From the NCBI GenBank assembly GCA_002409585.1, contig DHNP01000012.1:1-28806 (forward strand): a DNA stretch of 28,806 bases, written 5' to 3'. Source of the DNA: Ruminococcaceae bacterium UBA5413. Its GTDB lineage: Bacteria; Bacillota; Clostridia; Oscillospirales; Acutalibacteraceae. The notes below the pieces were generated by a model, which worked only from the letters and a program-made list of their open reading frames with translations, did not search any database and was not told the origin of the DNA. Of this stretch, positions 13,913 through 21,772 are shown one piece after another. A program made the position numbers and the translations under genes. Numbering within the stretch: position 1 is the stretch's first letter; the number at the start of each line of letters is the position of its first letter.

Positions 13913-15937
13913 TCATCCTGCCTGGGGCCTGCCCTTTTTACCTTTTTTCTGCGGGGGCTGTTTCTTTGGGCTTTTGCCGCACGGCTTTGCGCTTTCGAGC
14001 GGAAGCGCGGCGGCGGCATCTTCATCTTTTGACTTGGCGTGCTTCCTGCACTTAAGATAAATTACCGAAAGCGGCGGAAGCTTTAGTACTATCGACTGCG
14101 CGCAGCCGTGCATTGGGACGTTTTCACTTTTTATATTGGTGCCGTTTGTAGTGCCGCTGCCGCCGTACTCAAGGCTGTCGGAGGAAAAGATTTCAGCATA
14201 GATGCCGTCATACGGCGCGCCTATCCTGTAATTATCGCGTTCCTCGGGGAGAAAGTTGCACACGGCGATTATATCGCCTCCGCTCTTGCCTATGCGCCTG
14301 AAAGCTATGACGCTCTGCCTGTAATCGTCGCTCGATATCCATGAAAAGCCTTCCCACGAAAAGTCCGTTTCCCAAAGGGCGGGCGTGTGGAGGTAAAAGT
14401 GGTTGAGGTCTTTAAAAAACTTCTGCTGCTTTTTGTGCTGGTCATACTCCAAAAGCAGCCAGTCAAGCTCATTTTCATAGTTCCACTCTATAAACTGGCC
14501 GAACTCGGTTCCCATGAAGATTAGTTTTTTCCCGGGGTGTGCCATCATGTAGCACATGAACGCGCGCACACCGGCAAATTTTTCATCGTTTCCGCCGGGC
14601 ATTTTTTCCATAAGCGAATGTTTTCCGTGTACTACTTCGTCATGCGAAATGGGCAGTATGAAGTTTTCTGAAAACGCGTACATAAACGAAAAAGTAAGGT
14701 TGTCGTGGTTAAACTGCCTGTACTGCGGTTCGAGGGACATGTAGTGCAGCATGTCGTTCATCCAGCCCATGTTCCACTTATAATTGAACCCGAGCCCGCC
14801 GCAGTCGGTAGGCCTTGAAACCATCGGCCACGCGGTTGACTCCTCGGCTATCATCATTGCATTGGGGAAAAGCTTAAAGACGGCTTCGTTGAGTTTCTGC
14901 AGGAATGACACGGCCTCGAGGTTTTCACGCCCGCCGTTTTTGTTGGGGATCCACTCGCCGTCTTTCCTGCTGTAGTCAAGGTACAGCATGGAGGCCACGG
15001 CGTCCGCCCGTATGCCGTCTATATGGTATTTGTCCATCCAGAATACGGCGCTCGAAATAAGGAAGCTTATAACCTCGCTGCGCCCGTAGTCAAAAACAAG
15101 CGTGCCCCACTCTTTATGTTCGCCCTTGCGCGGGTCGGCGTACTCGTAGCACGGCGTGCCGTCAAAGCGCGCAAGGCCGAAACCGTCCTTGGGAAAGTGC
15201 GCCGGCACCCAGTCCATAATGACGCCTATGCCTGCTTCATGGCATTTTTCTACGAAATCCATAAACTGCTTAGGCTCGCCGTAACGCGAAGTAGGGGCGA
15301 AGTAACCGCTCACCTGGTATCCCCATGAGCCGTCGTAGGGGTACTCTGTTATAGGCATAAGCTCTATATGTGTGTAACCCATATCTTTTACATACGGCAC
15401 AAGCTCCTCGGCAAGCTTTTCATATGAGAAAACGTTGCCGTCCTTATACCTTCGCCACGAGCCTAAATGCACCTCGTATATGTTCATGGGCATGGAGTAC
15501 TGCGAGTGGGCCTTCTTGTGCTTCTGCCACGCGCCGTCGTTCCATTTGTAGCCGCTTATATCGTAATATTTGGAAGCGTGGCCGGAACCTGACTCGAAAT
15601 GCCGCGCGTAAGGGTCGCTCTTTAAGAGCCTGCGGCCGTCGGCGGTTTCAATGCAGAACTTATAGGGGTCGAACTGCTTCAGCGCAAACGGCAGGTAGCA
15701 CTCCCACACGCCAGAGCTTATCTTCCGCATTTGGTTTGCCCCGTCGTCCCATGCGTTAAAGTCGCCGACGACGGAGCATGCCTTCGCGTTCGGCGCCCAT
15801 ACACGGCATGCGGTCTGCTCCTTTTTGTTTTTTATTACCTTATGTAACCCCATGTAATCGTAGGCTTTCGCATTGGTTCCCTGATGGAACAAATACAAAG
15901 GGAGGTTCCCTTCGCCGGACGTGTTTTCCACCTGCAT
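13913..15937 (-). CDS. glgB: 1,4-alpha-glucan branching enzyme, GH13
   Basis: This 674-residue enzyme introduces alpha-1,6 branches into glycogen. The N-terminal carbohydrate-binding (CBM48) region holds CRVWAPNAKACSVVGDFNAW (44-63). The GH13 barrel shows YEVHLGSW (154-161), VIMDWVPAHFPKD (239-251), DGIRADAVASMLYLDY (307-322, nucleophile D312), IAEEST (363-368, acid/base Glu) and ISHDEVVHGKHS. An unusual C-terminal tail of about 40 residues rich in Lys, Pro and Gln (ending KKGKKGRPQAG) follows the last beta-strand. First gene of the minus-strand glycogen cluster, with its own promoter at 16000-16027. Start ATG 15937 with GGGGCGG upstream. Confidence 0.96.
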   Translation of the reverse strand: MQVENTSGEGNLPLYLFHQGTNAKAYDYMGLHKVIKNKKEQTACRVWAPNAKACSVVGDFNAWDDGANQMRKISSGVWECYLPFALKQFDPYKFCIETADGRRLLKSDPYARHFESGSGHASKYYDISGYKWNDGAWQKHKKAHSQYSMPMNIYEVHLGSWRRYKDGNVFSYEKLAEELVPYVKDMGYTHIELMPITEYPYDGSWGYQVSGYFAPTSRYGEPKQFMDFVEKCHEAGIGVIMDWVPAHFPKDGFGLARFDGTPCYEYADPRKGEHKEWGTLVFDYGRSEVISFLISSAVFWMDKYHIDGIRADAVASMLYLDYSRKDGEWIPNKNGGRENLEAVSFLQKLNEAVFKLFPNAMMIAEESTAWPMVSRPTDCGGLGFNYKWNMGWMNDMLHYMSLEPQYRQFNHDNLTFSFMYAFSENFILPISHDEVVHGKHSLMEKMPGGNDEKFAGVRAFMCYMMAHPGKKLIFMGTEFGQFIEWNYENELDWLLLEYDQHKKQQKFFKDLNHFYLHTPALWETDFSWEGFSWISSDDYRQSVIAFRRIGKSGGDIIAVCNFLPEERDNYRIGAPYDGIYAEIFSSDSLEYGGSGTTNGTNIKSENVPMHGCAQSIVLKLPPLSVIYLKCRKHAKSKDEDAAAALPLESAKPCGKSPKKQPPQKKGKKGRPQAG

Positions 15938-15999
15938 GATGACCGCCCCTTCCGGATTTTTAATGTTCTAACACTTTTACTGTTTTTTTGATTAAGAAC

Positions 16000-16027
16000 A
16001 TAATACCATAAAACAATAAAAAATCAA
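16000..16027 (-). promoter_or_regulatory. promoter of the glycogen cluster
   Basis: On the minus strand TTGATT (16027-16022), a 16-nt spacer and TATTAT (16005-16000), about 62 nt before the glgB start. The surrounding region to 16141 is AT-rich and shows no further gene. Confidence 0.6.
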
Positions 16028-16141
16028 GTATTTTAGTGATATTTCAGCAATATTTCCATCAATAATTTTAAAATTTTATTTAATATGCACTAATATATAC
16101 ACATATAAGCTTTATAGTAAAATGTAAAAACTGCATGGAGA

Positions 16142-16173
16142 ATAAAAACGCGGCCGGTTATAAACCGGCCGCG
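16142..16173 (-). terminator. strong rho-independent terminator of the Rrf2 gene
   Basis: A perfect 11-bp stem CGCGGCCGGTT/AACCGGCCGCG (16149-16159 with 16163-16173) is followed on the minus strand by TTTTTATT. It lies 9 nt after the Rrf2 stop. Confidence 0.9.
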
Positions 16174-16182
16174 GCCCGCGGG

Positions 16183-16608
16183 TTACGCTGTACTGCCTGG
16201 CTTTTTCTTTTTAAGCAAATCGGCGAGCGTGACGCTGTCTACGACGCCGCTTATGGCGCCGTTCAGTTTTTCCCAAAGCGGAAGGGTTTCGCACTTTTCG
16301 CTGCGCGGGCATTTGTTGGGGCTGTCTTCCATGCACGCTACAGGCACGAGGCTGCCCTCTATCAGGCGCAGTATGGAGCCTGCCGTATATTCACCGGCGG
16401 GCCTTGCAAGCTTGTAGCCGCCCTGCGCGCCCCTTGCGCTTTTTACAAACCCGGCGTGCGTAAGGACGGAGATTATCTGTTCGAGGTATTTATTTGAAAT
16501 TCCCTGCCTCTCGGAAATATTTTTTATCGTAACGTAGTTTTCTCCGCCGTTTTCGGCCAAATCTATCATAAGCCGGAGCGCATAGCGGCCTTTTGTTGAA
16601 ATTTTCAC
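16183..16608 (-). CDS. Rrf2/IscR-family transcriptional regulator
   Basis: This 141-residue protein starts MKISTKGRYALRLMIDLA, the standard Rrf2 winged-helix opening, and continues with ISERQGISNKYLEQI (31-45, recognition helix region) and ARGAQGGYKLAR (58-69, wing). Three cysteines, C92, C100 and C106, lie where IscR binds its [2Fe-2S] cluster (E. coli C92, C98, C104), so redox or Fe-S sensing is likely. No isc/suf genes are nearby, so its regulon is unknown; divergent yfhO is one possible target. Start GTG 16608 with AAAGGGG 8 nt upstream. Monocistronic with its own promoter and terminator. Confidence 0.92.
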   Translation of the reverse strand: MKISTKGRYALRLMIDLAENGGENYVTIKNISERQGISNKYLEQIISVLTHAGFVKSARGAQGGYKLARPAGEYTAGSILRLIEGSLVPVACMEDSPNKCPRSEKCETLPLWEKLNGAISGVVDSVTLADLLKKKKPGSTA

Positions 16609-16639
16609 GCACTATGCCCCTTTCATAAGTTATATTATC

Positions 16640-16668
16640 ATTATACTATATGAATAATATGTATTCAA
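16640..16668 (-). promoter_or_regulatory. promoter of the Rrf2-family gene, possible autoregulatory site
   Basis: On the minus strand TTGAAT (16668-16663), a 17-nt spacer and TATAAT (16645-16640). The spacer is flanked by ATAC and GTAT in inverted orientation, so an Rrf2 dimer site could overlap the promoter; this second point is speculative. Confidence 0.65.
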
Positions 16669-16758
16669 CAGCGTAATGCACAGCGGTGGGATTTAACGGC
16701 ATCGCGCCGCGGCTGACGCCTTTTTGCGCGTTTTTATTTAAATTAATCGTTTTATCAT

Positions 16759-16786
16759 TTGTTTAGACAAAACGGTGTGTTATAAT
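16759..16786 (+). promoter_or_regulatory. promoter of the yfhO-like operon
   Basis: TTGTTT (16759-16764), a 16-nt spacer, then TATAAT (16781-16786), 36 nt before the GTG start. Confidence 0.5.
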
Positions 16787-16821
16787 AAATAATAATTATA
16801 ATATCTGCTGGGGGAAAAACG

Positions 16822-19239
16822 GTGGAAACGTCTGATGCATTAAAAAGAACGGATACCGCGTATTTTTATAAAAGGGCCTTTTTTTACGGCATAGCCATAT
16901 CGTTTTTATTTTTTATACCGTTTATAATTTTCGACAACGGGTATTTCCTCTTTTACGGGGACTTCAACGTGCAGCAGGTGCCTTTTTACCGTATGTGCCA
17001 TGATGCCGTCCGCAGCGGAAATATGGGCTGGAGCTGGACGACCGACCTGGGCGCCAACTTTATCGGTTCGTACTCGTTTTACCTTTTGGGCAGCCCGTTT
17101 TTTTGGCTTACCATACCGTTCCCGAGTTCTTTCGTGCCGCACCTGATGGGGCCCCTGCTCATACTGAAGTTCGGCTGCGCGTCGCTTACAGCGTTCATAT
17201 ACCTAAAAAGGTACGTGCGCGACCTTAACTATGCGCTTATAGGCGGGCTTTTATATGCTTTTTCAGGCTTTTCGGTGTATAATATATTTTTTAACCATTT
17301 CCATGAGGCGATAATATTTTTCCCGCTGATGCTTTGGGCGCTGGACGAGTATATGTACAAGCGCAGGCGCGGGGTGTTTGCCCTTACGGTTTTTCTCTGC
17401 TGCACGGCTAACTATTACTTTTTTGTAGGGCAAATCGTGTTCGCGCTTATTTACGGCGTAGTAAGGCTGCTAATGCGCAGCTACTCCATATCTGCAAGGG
17501 ATTTCCTGCTGCTTTGCTGTGAAGCCGTCATAGGCGTGCTGTGTTCCTGCACACTGCTCATACCTACGGTGCTTGCCATCATACAGAACCCGCGCGTGAA
17601 CGACCCGCCGAGCGGGTGGGGAGCGCTGCTTTACGACTGGAACCAGCGCTATATACACATAATAGAGTGCTTTTTCTTCCCGCCGGACATACCCGCAAGG
17701 GCTAACTTTACGCCTAAGTCAGAGGCCCAGTGGGCGTCGCTCGGCGCGTGGTTCCCGCTTTTCAGCATGACGGGGGTCATAGCGTTCCTGCAGTGCAGAA
17801 GGCGCCACTGGCTTAAAACGATGATTTACATTTTATTTTTCATGGCTATGGTTCCGGTGCTTAACGCGGCGTTCCAGCTTTTCAACATGGCGTACTACGC
17901 GCGCTGGTTCTATATGCTCACGCTTATGATGGCGCTTGCTACCGTTATGTCGCTTGAGAACAGCGCTACCAACTGGAAGCGAGGCGCCGTGTGGACCTTA
18001 GGCATAACTTTAGGCATAGCGCTGCCCATAGGCCTTTTGCCGCAGACGGGCGACGACGGTAATACCACAGTCGGGCTTGAAGCTTACCCGACGCGTTTCT
18101 GGGCGTACGTCGCCATTGCCCTTTTGAGCCTTGCGCTTTTGGCTATAATATTCCAGTACTATAAAAAGGATAAAAGAAGATTTATAAAAGGCTGTATAGG
18201 CGGCATAATGCTTATAACGGTTATTTACGCCTCGTATTTTATAGCCCTCGGCAAAACGCAGGGTGACGACACGCACAACTGGGTCATACCTTACGCGCTG
18301 AACAAGGGCAGTGACATAAAGCTTAACGACTCGAACGAAACTTACCGCGTAGACGTTTACGACGGCATGGACAACCAGGCGATGTTTTGGCAGATGCCGA
18401 CCATACAGGCGTTTCACAGCATAGTGCCGGGGTCGGTGATGGAGTTTTACCCAACGATAGGCGTGCAGCGCGACGTGGCTTCACGGCCTGACACAAAGTA
18501 CTACGGCCTGCGCGCGCTGACAAGCTGCAAGTGGCTTTTTGACCCTGTAAACGAAGGGAAGAACTTTACTGACAGCGATGGTAAAACGGAAATGCCCGGC
18601 TGGAGCTTTTACGCCGTGCAGAACGGCTGCAATGTTTACAGGAACAACTACTATATACCCATGGGCTTCAGTTACGATTATTATATAACGCGTTCAGAGT
18701 ATGAAAGCGCCGCGGAGGACGACCGCAACCTGCTGCTTTTGAAGGCAATAGTGCTGGACGACAGCAGCGCCGCTAAATATAAAGGCATCCTCCAGCACCT
18801 CGACTTAGGCCTGCAGGAGTACACTAAAGACGTGTATTACAGCGACTGCCTTGCACGGAAGTCTGAGTCATGCCCGCAGTTTACCCGTGACAACGGCGGC
18901 TTTACCGCGTCATTTACATCGGATAAAGACAGGCTCGTGTTTTTCAGCGTGCCTTACGAAAGCGGCTGGAGCGCCGAGGTAAACGGCGAAAAAGCCGATA
19001 TTATAGAGGCGGACGTCGGCTTTATGGCGGTAAAAGTGCCTAAGGGGACTTCTACCATACGCTTTAACTACAAAACCCCTGGCCTTGGCCTTGGCTTTGC
19101 TGTGGCGCTTGGCGGCGCAGCACTTTTCATATTTTACTTTTTTGTTACAAAATATTACGACAAAAAACATAAAATGAAGCGTAAAATATACCGTATAAAG
19201 AGCAAAAGCCCCATCTTGCCGCCGGACGGAAATGCATGA
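16822..19239 (+). CDS. YfhO-like membrane glycosyltransferase (GT-C fold)
   Basis: This 805-residue protein has about a dozen membrane helices in residues 20-470, a periplasm-facing loop with YGDFNVQQVPFYRM (45-58) and WSWTTDLGANFIGSYSFYLL, then a large extracytoplasmic domain and a final helix (about 755-775) with a basic tail. This is the YfhO (PF09586) architecture. In B. subtilis YfhO transfers GlcNAc from undecaprenyl-phosphate-GlcNAc made by CsbB onto lipoteichoic acid. A CsbB/GtrB-like gene lies just downstream, which supports a similar two-step surface-polymer glycosylation here. The acceptor is unknown. Start GTG 16822 with GGGGGA upstream. Its TGA overlaps a downstream ATG by the ATGA pattern. 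Confidence 0.88.
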   Translation: METSDALKRTDTAYFYKRAFFYGIAISFLFFIPFIIFDNGYFLFYGDFNVQQVPFYRMCHDAVRSGNMGWSWTTDLGANFIGSYSFYLLGSPFFWLTIPFPSSFVPHLMGPLLILKFGCASLTAFIYLKRYVRDLNYALIGGLLYAFSGFSVYNIFFNHFHEAIIFFPLMLWALDEYMYKRRRGVFALTVFLCCTANYYFFVGQIVFALIYGVVRLLMRSYSISARDFLLLCCEAVIGVLCSCTLLIPTVLAIIQNPRVNDPPSGWGALLYDWNQRYIHIIECFFFPPDIPARANFTPKSEAQWASLGAWFPLFSMTGVIAFLQCRRRHWLKTMIYILFFMAMVPVLNAAFQLFNMAYYARWFYMLTLMMALATVMSLENSATNWKRGAVWTLGITLGIALPIGLLPQTGDDGNTTVGLEAYPTRFWAYVAIALLSLALLAIIFQYYKKDKRRFIKGCIGGIMLITVIYASYFIALGKTQGDDTHNWVIPYALNKGSDIKLNDSNETYRVDVYDGMDNQAMFWQMPTIQAFHSIVPGSVMEFYPTIGVQRDVASRPDTKYYGLRALTSCKWLFDPVNEGKNFTDSDGKTEMPGWSFYAVQNGCNVYRNNYYIPMGFSYDYYITRSEYESAAEDDRNLLLLKAIVLDDSSAAKYKGILQHLDLGLQEYTKDVYYSDCLARKSESCPQFTRDNGGFTASFTSDKDRLVFFSVPYESGWSAEVNGEKADIIEADVGFMAVKVPKGTSTIRFNYKTPGLGLGFAVALGGAALFIFYFFVTKYYDKKHKMKRKIYRIKSKSPILPPDGNA

Positions 19240-19274
19240 TTTTTTTACAGCTCACGTTTTGCGGGGGCTGTTCG

Positions 19275-19485
19275 ATGTTTATATTTCTTCTTTGTATGGC
19301 GGCGCTTATACCGGCAATAATGATATTTTCAGGTATTCCCTTTAAACACCGTCCGCCTAAGCGCGTTAACGGCATATGCGGGTATAGGACCAACAAGGTC
19401 GATGGAAAGCCGGCAGACATGGGACTTCACGCCGGCATACTTTTCTATCATTCCGGTTGGGAAGGCATTTAAAAAAGAATTTTGA
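19275..19485 (+). pseudogene. frameshifted, truncated SdpI/YfhL-like membrane protein remnant
   Basis: One frame (from ATG 19236 or 19275) encodes a membrane helix and then PPKRVNGICGYRTNK, the start of the SdpI signature (N-x2-YGYRT-x2-SM-x4-W-x-FA). The signature continues only in the next frame, from 19402: MESRQTWDFTPAYFSIIPVG, ending at TGA 19483-19485. Removing one G around 19397-19398 (AAGGTCG) would restore one continuous reading (GYRTNKSMESRQTWDF). The second half of the family, with further helices, is missing. So there is a frameshift plus a truncation, unless the window has a base error. SdpI proteins give immunity to the SdpC toxin in B. subtilis. Confidence 0.65.
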
Positions 19486-19534
19486 CGGATACGGTTTAAA
19501 GAAATAAATTGATTAATAAAACGGAGGCTCAGCT

Positions 19535-20473
19535 ATGCCCGTCGTATATTTTGTAATACCATGCTATAATGAGGAAAAAGTCCTGCCCGAAACCGAGAAA
19601 CGCCTTACGGCAAAGCTTAAAGAAATGATATCCTGCGGCCTTGCCGATGAAAAGAGCCGCATACTTTTCGTTGACGACGGCAGTAAAGACAAAACGTGGG
19701 AGTTAATAGACGGGTACAGCGGCGGAAATGTACTCGTAAGCGGCATAAAGCTTGCGCATAACCGCGGGCATCAAAACGCCCTGCTTGCGGGGCTTATGAC
19801 GGCAAAGGAGTGCGCGGACTGTGCCGTAAGCCTTGACGCCGACCTGCAGGACGATGTTGGCGCGCTCGATAAATTTGTGAAAAAATATAACGAGGGCTGC
19901 GACATAGTTTACGGCGTGAGGAACAAACGCGATACCGACACGTTCTTTAAGCGCACCACGGCGCTCGGCTTTTATAAATTCATGGCGGCGCTCGGCGCAG
20001 ACCTCGTTTACAACCACGCCGACTACCGCCTTATGAGCCGCCGCGCTCTTGAAGCTTTAAGCGAGTATAAAGAAGTGAACCTCTTTTTGCGCGGGCTTGT
20101 GCCGCTCATCGGCTACCGCTGTGATTACGTGTACTATGACAGGCACGAACGTTTCGCGGGTGAGTCGAAGTACCCGCTGAAAAAAATGCTTTCTTTTGCC
20201 GTGGACGGCATAACGTCTTTCAGCGTAAAACCGCTTAAAATGATATTTAATTCAGGCATGCTGGTGTTTTTAGTCAGCCTTATAGGCGTTATATGGTCGC
20301 TCATATCACACGCAAACGGCGGCGCGGCCGCATGGGTGCCCGCCATATGGTCGCTTTGGCTTTTGGGCGGCGTTATCCTGTTATGTCTCGGCGTTGCCGG
20401 AACATATATAGGGAAAATATACGGCGAAGTAAAGGCGAGGCCGCGTTATAAAATAGAAGAATACAAAAAATAA
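19535..20473 (+). CDS. GtrB/CsbB-like polyprenyl-phosphate glycosyltransferase (GT2)
   Basis: This 312-residue enzyme has a cytosolic GT2 domain with VIPCYNEE (7-14), VDDGSKDKTW (46-55), HNRGHQNALLAG (75-86) and DADLQDD (101-107, DxD metal site). Two C-terminal membrane helices (about 232-255 and 265-293) follow. This is the layout of GtrB, CsbB and dolichol-phosphate-sugar synthases, which load a sugar on undecaprenyl phosphate at the inner leaflet. Paired with the YfhO-like GT-C protein upstream, it would supply the lipid-linked donor. A GtcA-type flippase gene, usually needed between the two steps, is not seen here. Start ATG 19535 with GGAGG upstream; strong terminator behind. Confidence 0.92.
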   Translation: MPVVYFVIPCYNEEKVLPETEKRLTAKLKEMISCGLADEKSRILFVDDGSKDKTWELIDGYSGGNVLVSGIKLAHNRGHQNALLAGLMTAKECADCAVSLDADLQDDVGALDKFVKKYNEGCDIVYGVRNKRDTDTFFKRTTALGFYKFMAALGADLVYNHADYRLMSRRALEALSEYKEVNLFLRGLVPLIGYRCDYVYYDRHERFAGESKYPLKKMLSFAVDGITSFSVKPLKMIFNSGMLVFLVSLIGVIWSLISHANGGAAAWVPAIWSLWLLGGVILLCLGVAGTYIGKIYGEVKARPRYKIEEYKK

Positions 20474-20480
20474 TAATATA

Positions 20481-20519
20481 AAAGCGCCGCAGCCCATGCC
20501 CTGGACAGCGGCGCTTTTT
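20481..20519. terminator. bidirectional rho-independent terminator
   Basis: AAAGCGCCGC (20481-20490) pairs with GCGGCGCTTT (20508-20517), with TTTTT on the + side and TTTATATT on the minus side. It separates the glycosyltransferase gene from convergent ruvX. Confidence 0.85.
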
Positions 20520-20529
20520 GTTAAATATA

Positions 20530-20952
20530 TTATGCGTTCCCGTTTTTTCTGCGCGCAAGGTAATCCTGCAGAATAACCGTTGCGGCGACAGCGTCGATGA
20601 CGGCTTTGCGCTTTCTGCCGCGCGTGTTGGTGTCGTTGAGGTAACCGTGGGCCGTTACGGTTGTGCCGCGTTCGTCCTGCATAAAAACGGGCAGCCCCGA
20701 AAGGCTTTTCAGTTTTTCGGCAAATGCGCGCGTCCTTTTCGCGCTGTCGCCCTCGGAACCGTCCATATTGCGCGGAAGGCCGACGACGACCCTCTCGGCG
20801 CCGTGTTTTTTGGCTGCTGTGCATACAGTCTCCGCAAGGCGGCACATGTCGCGCTCGTTTATAACTCCGGCAGGGGACGCAAGTATCTCATTTTCGTCGC
20901 AGACGGCAAGCCCCGTGCGCGCCGCGCCCAAGTCTACTGCAAGTATTTTCAT
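20530..20952 (-). CDS. ruvX: YqgF/RuvX family pre-16S rRNA nuclease (putative Holliday junction resolvase)
   Basis: This 140-residue RNase H-like protein shows the family motifs: AVDLGAARTGLAV (5-17, catalytic Asp7), VVVGLPRNMDGSEG (55-68), DERGTTVTA (93-101; usually DERLTT) and the C-terminal KAVIDAVAATVILQDYL with the last catalytic Asp. In E. coli YqgF takes part in 16S rRNA 5'-end maturation; the Holliday junction role is from older annotation. It lies downstream of the glutamate synthase operon in the same direction with its own good promoter. Start ATG 20952 with GGAGGG upstream. Confidence 0.94.
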   Translation of the reverse strand: MKILAVDLGAARTGLAVCDENEILASPAGVINERDMCRLAETVCTAAKKHGAERVVVGLPRNMDGSEGDSAKRTRAFAEKLKSLSGLPVFMQDERGTTVTAHGYLNDTNTRGRKRKAVIDAVAATVILQDYLARRKNGNA

Positions 20953-20992
20953 ATGCCCTCCGTTTTATGGCGTTTGTTTTTAGTACAGGTTT

Positions 20993-21021
20993 ATTATATC
21001 AGCCAATTAACGGACAGGCAA
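20993..21021 (-). promoter_or_regulatory. promoter of ruvX
   Basis: On the minus strand TTGCCT (21021-21016), a 17-nt spacer and TATAAT (20998-20993), 41 nt before the start. No clear terminator was found between the GXGXG gene stop and this promoter. Confidence 0.6.
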
Positions 21022-21046
21022 ATTTTATTGGGATTTATATGTTTAT

Positions 21047-21772
21047 TTAATTGAACGTATAAAGCGTTTTGTAAGGGTTTTTGGAATTCGGCGTTATAAG
21101 GTAAAACTGTTTTGAAAGCACTTCATTTTTAGAAACAGCAAATTCACCGCAGAAGCAGCTTAAAAAACCGTCTATAGACGCCATGTCTCCGTCTGATGCT
21201 TTTGCCGCCGTTACCTGCGGGGGAAGGTCCGGCGGCAGCTCGTCACAGCGGATAAAAAGCCTGCCGCCGTGCATGCCGGCGCAGCTGAGGTCGCCAACGG
21301 GCGTCCTGCCTTTGGTTTTAAGCCCGAGGACGACGATAGTGCCGCCGGCCTGGTACTCGCCTAAAAAGCTTCCGGCTTCACCGCCGACGATTATGAGCGG
21401 CTGATGCGTCTTATACGCCTTCATGTGTATGCCGGCGCGGTAACCTGTATTGCCTTTAATAAAGATCCTGCCGCCGCGCATGGCGTAGCCCGTTGCGTCG
21501 CCGCTTGAGCCGTTTATAATTATTGTGCCGTCGTTCATAGTGTCGCCCGTCTGGTCCTGCGCGTTGCCTGAGACTTTTATGCTGCCGCCGTCAAGGTAGC
21601 AGCCGAGGTCGTTGCCAGGCACCCCGTTTATAAATATTTTTTTGCCGCTCATGCCGGCTCCGATATACCTCTGCCCGCGGCAGCCGTTTACGGTTATTTC
21701 CGTATCTTCCGCATTGCGTATTTCGTCGTTTAGTTCTTTAAAATATTTCCCGTCGGCTTCTATAAGCATCAT
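21047..21772 (-). CDS. glutamate synthase GXGXG (alpha-subunit C-terminal) domain protein
   Basis: This 241-residue protein is the stand-alone form of the C-terminal beta-helix domain of GltB. It shows repeated G-x-x-G-x-x-x-x-G turns: GAGMSGKKIFINGVPGNDLG, then TMNDGTIIINGSSGDATGYA and MRGGRIFIKGNTGYRAG. In full-length GltB this domain is structural and packs against the FMN domain. Here it is split off, as in archaeal-type glutamate synthases. Its start overlaps the upstream reductase stop by 4 nt (ATGA), so it is translationally coupled as last gene of the operon. It ends with a ~60-residue Cys-containing tail (LSCFCGEF). Confidence 0.9.
   Translation of the reverse strand: MMLIEADGKYFKELNDEIRNAEDTEITVNGCRGQRYIGAGMSGKKIFINGVPGNDLGCYLDGGSIKVSGNAQDQTGDTMNDGTIIINGSSGDATGYAMRGGRIFIKGNTGYRAGIHMKAYKTHQPLIIVGGEAGSFLGEYQAGGTIVVLGLKTKGRTPVGDLSCAGMHGGRLFIRCDELPPDLPPQVTAAKASDGDMASIDGFLSCFCGEFAVSKNEVLSKQFYLITPNSKNPYKTLYTFN

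Noticed and set aside
20381..20845. 154-codon frame on the minus strand overlapping ruvX and the terminator.
   Set aside because: It runs through a bidirectional terminator and overlaps ruvX in another frame; Arg/Gln-rich shadow composition.
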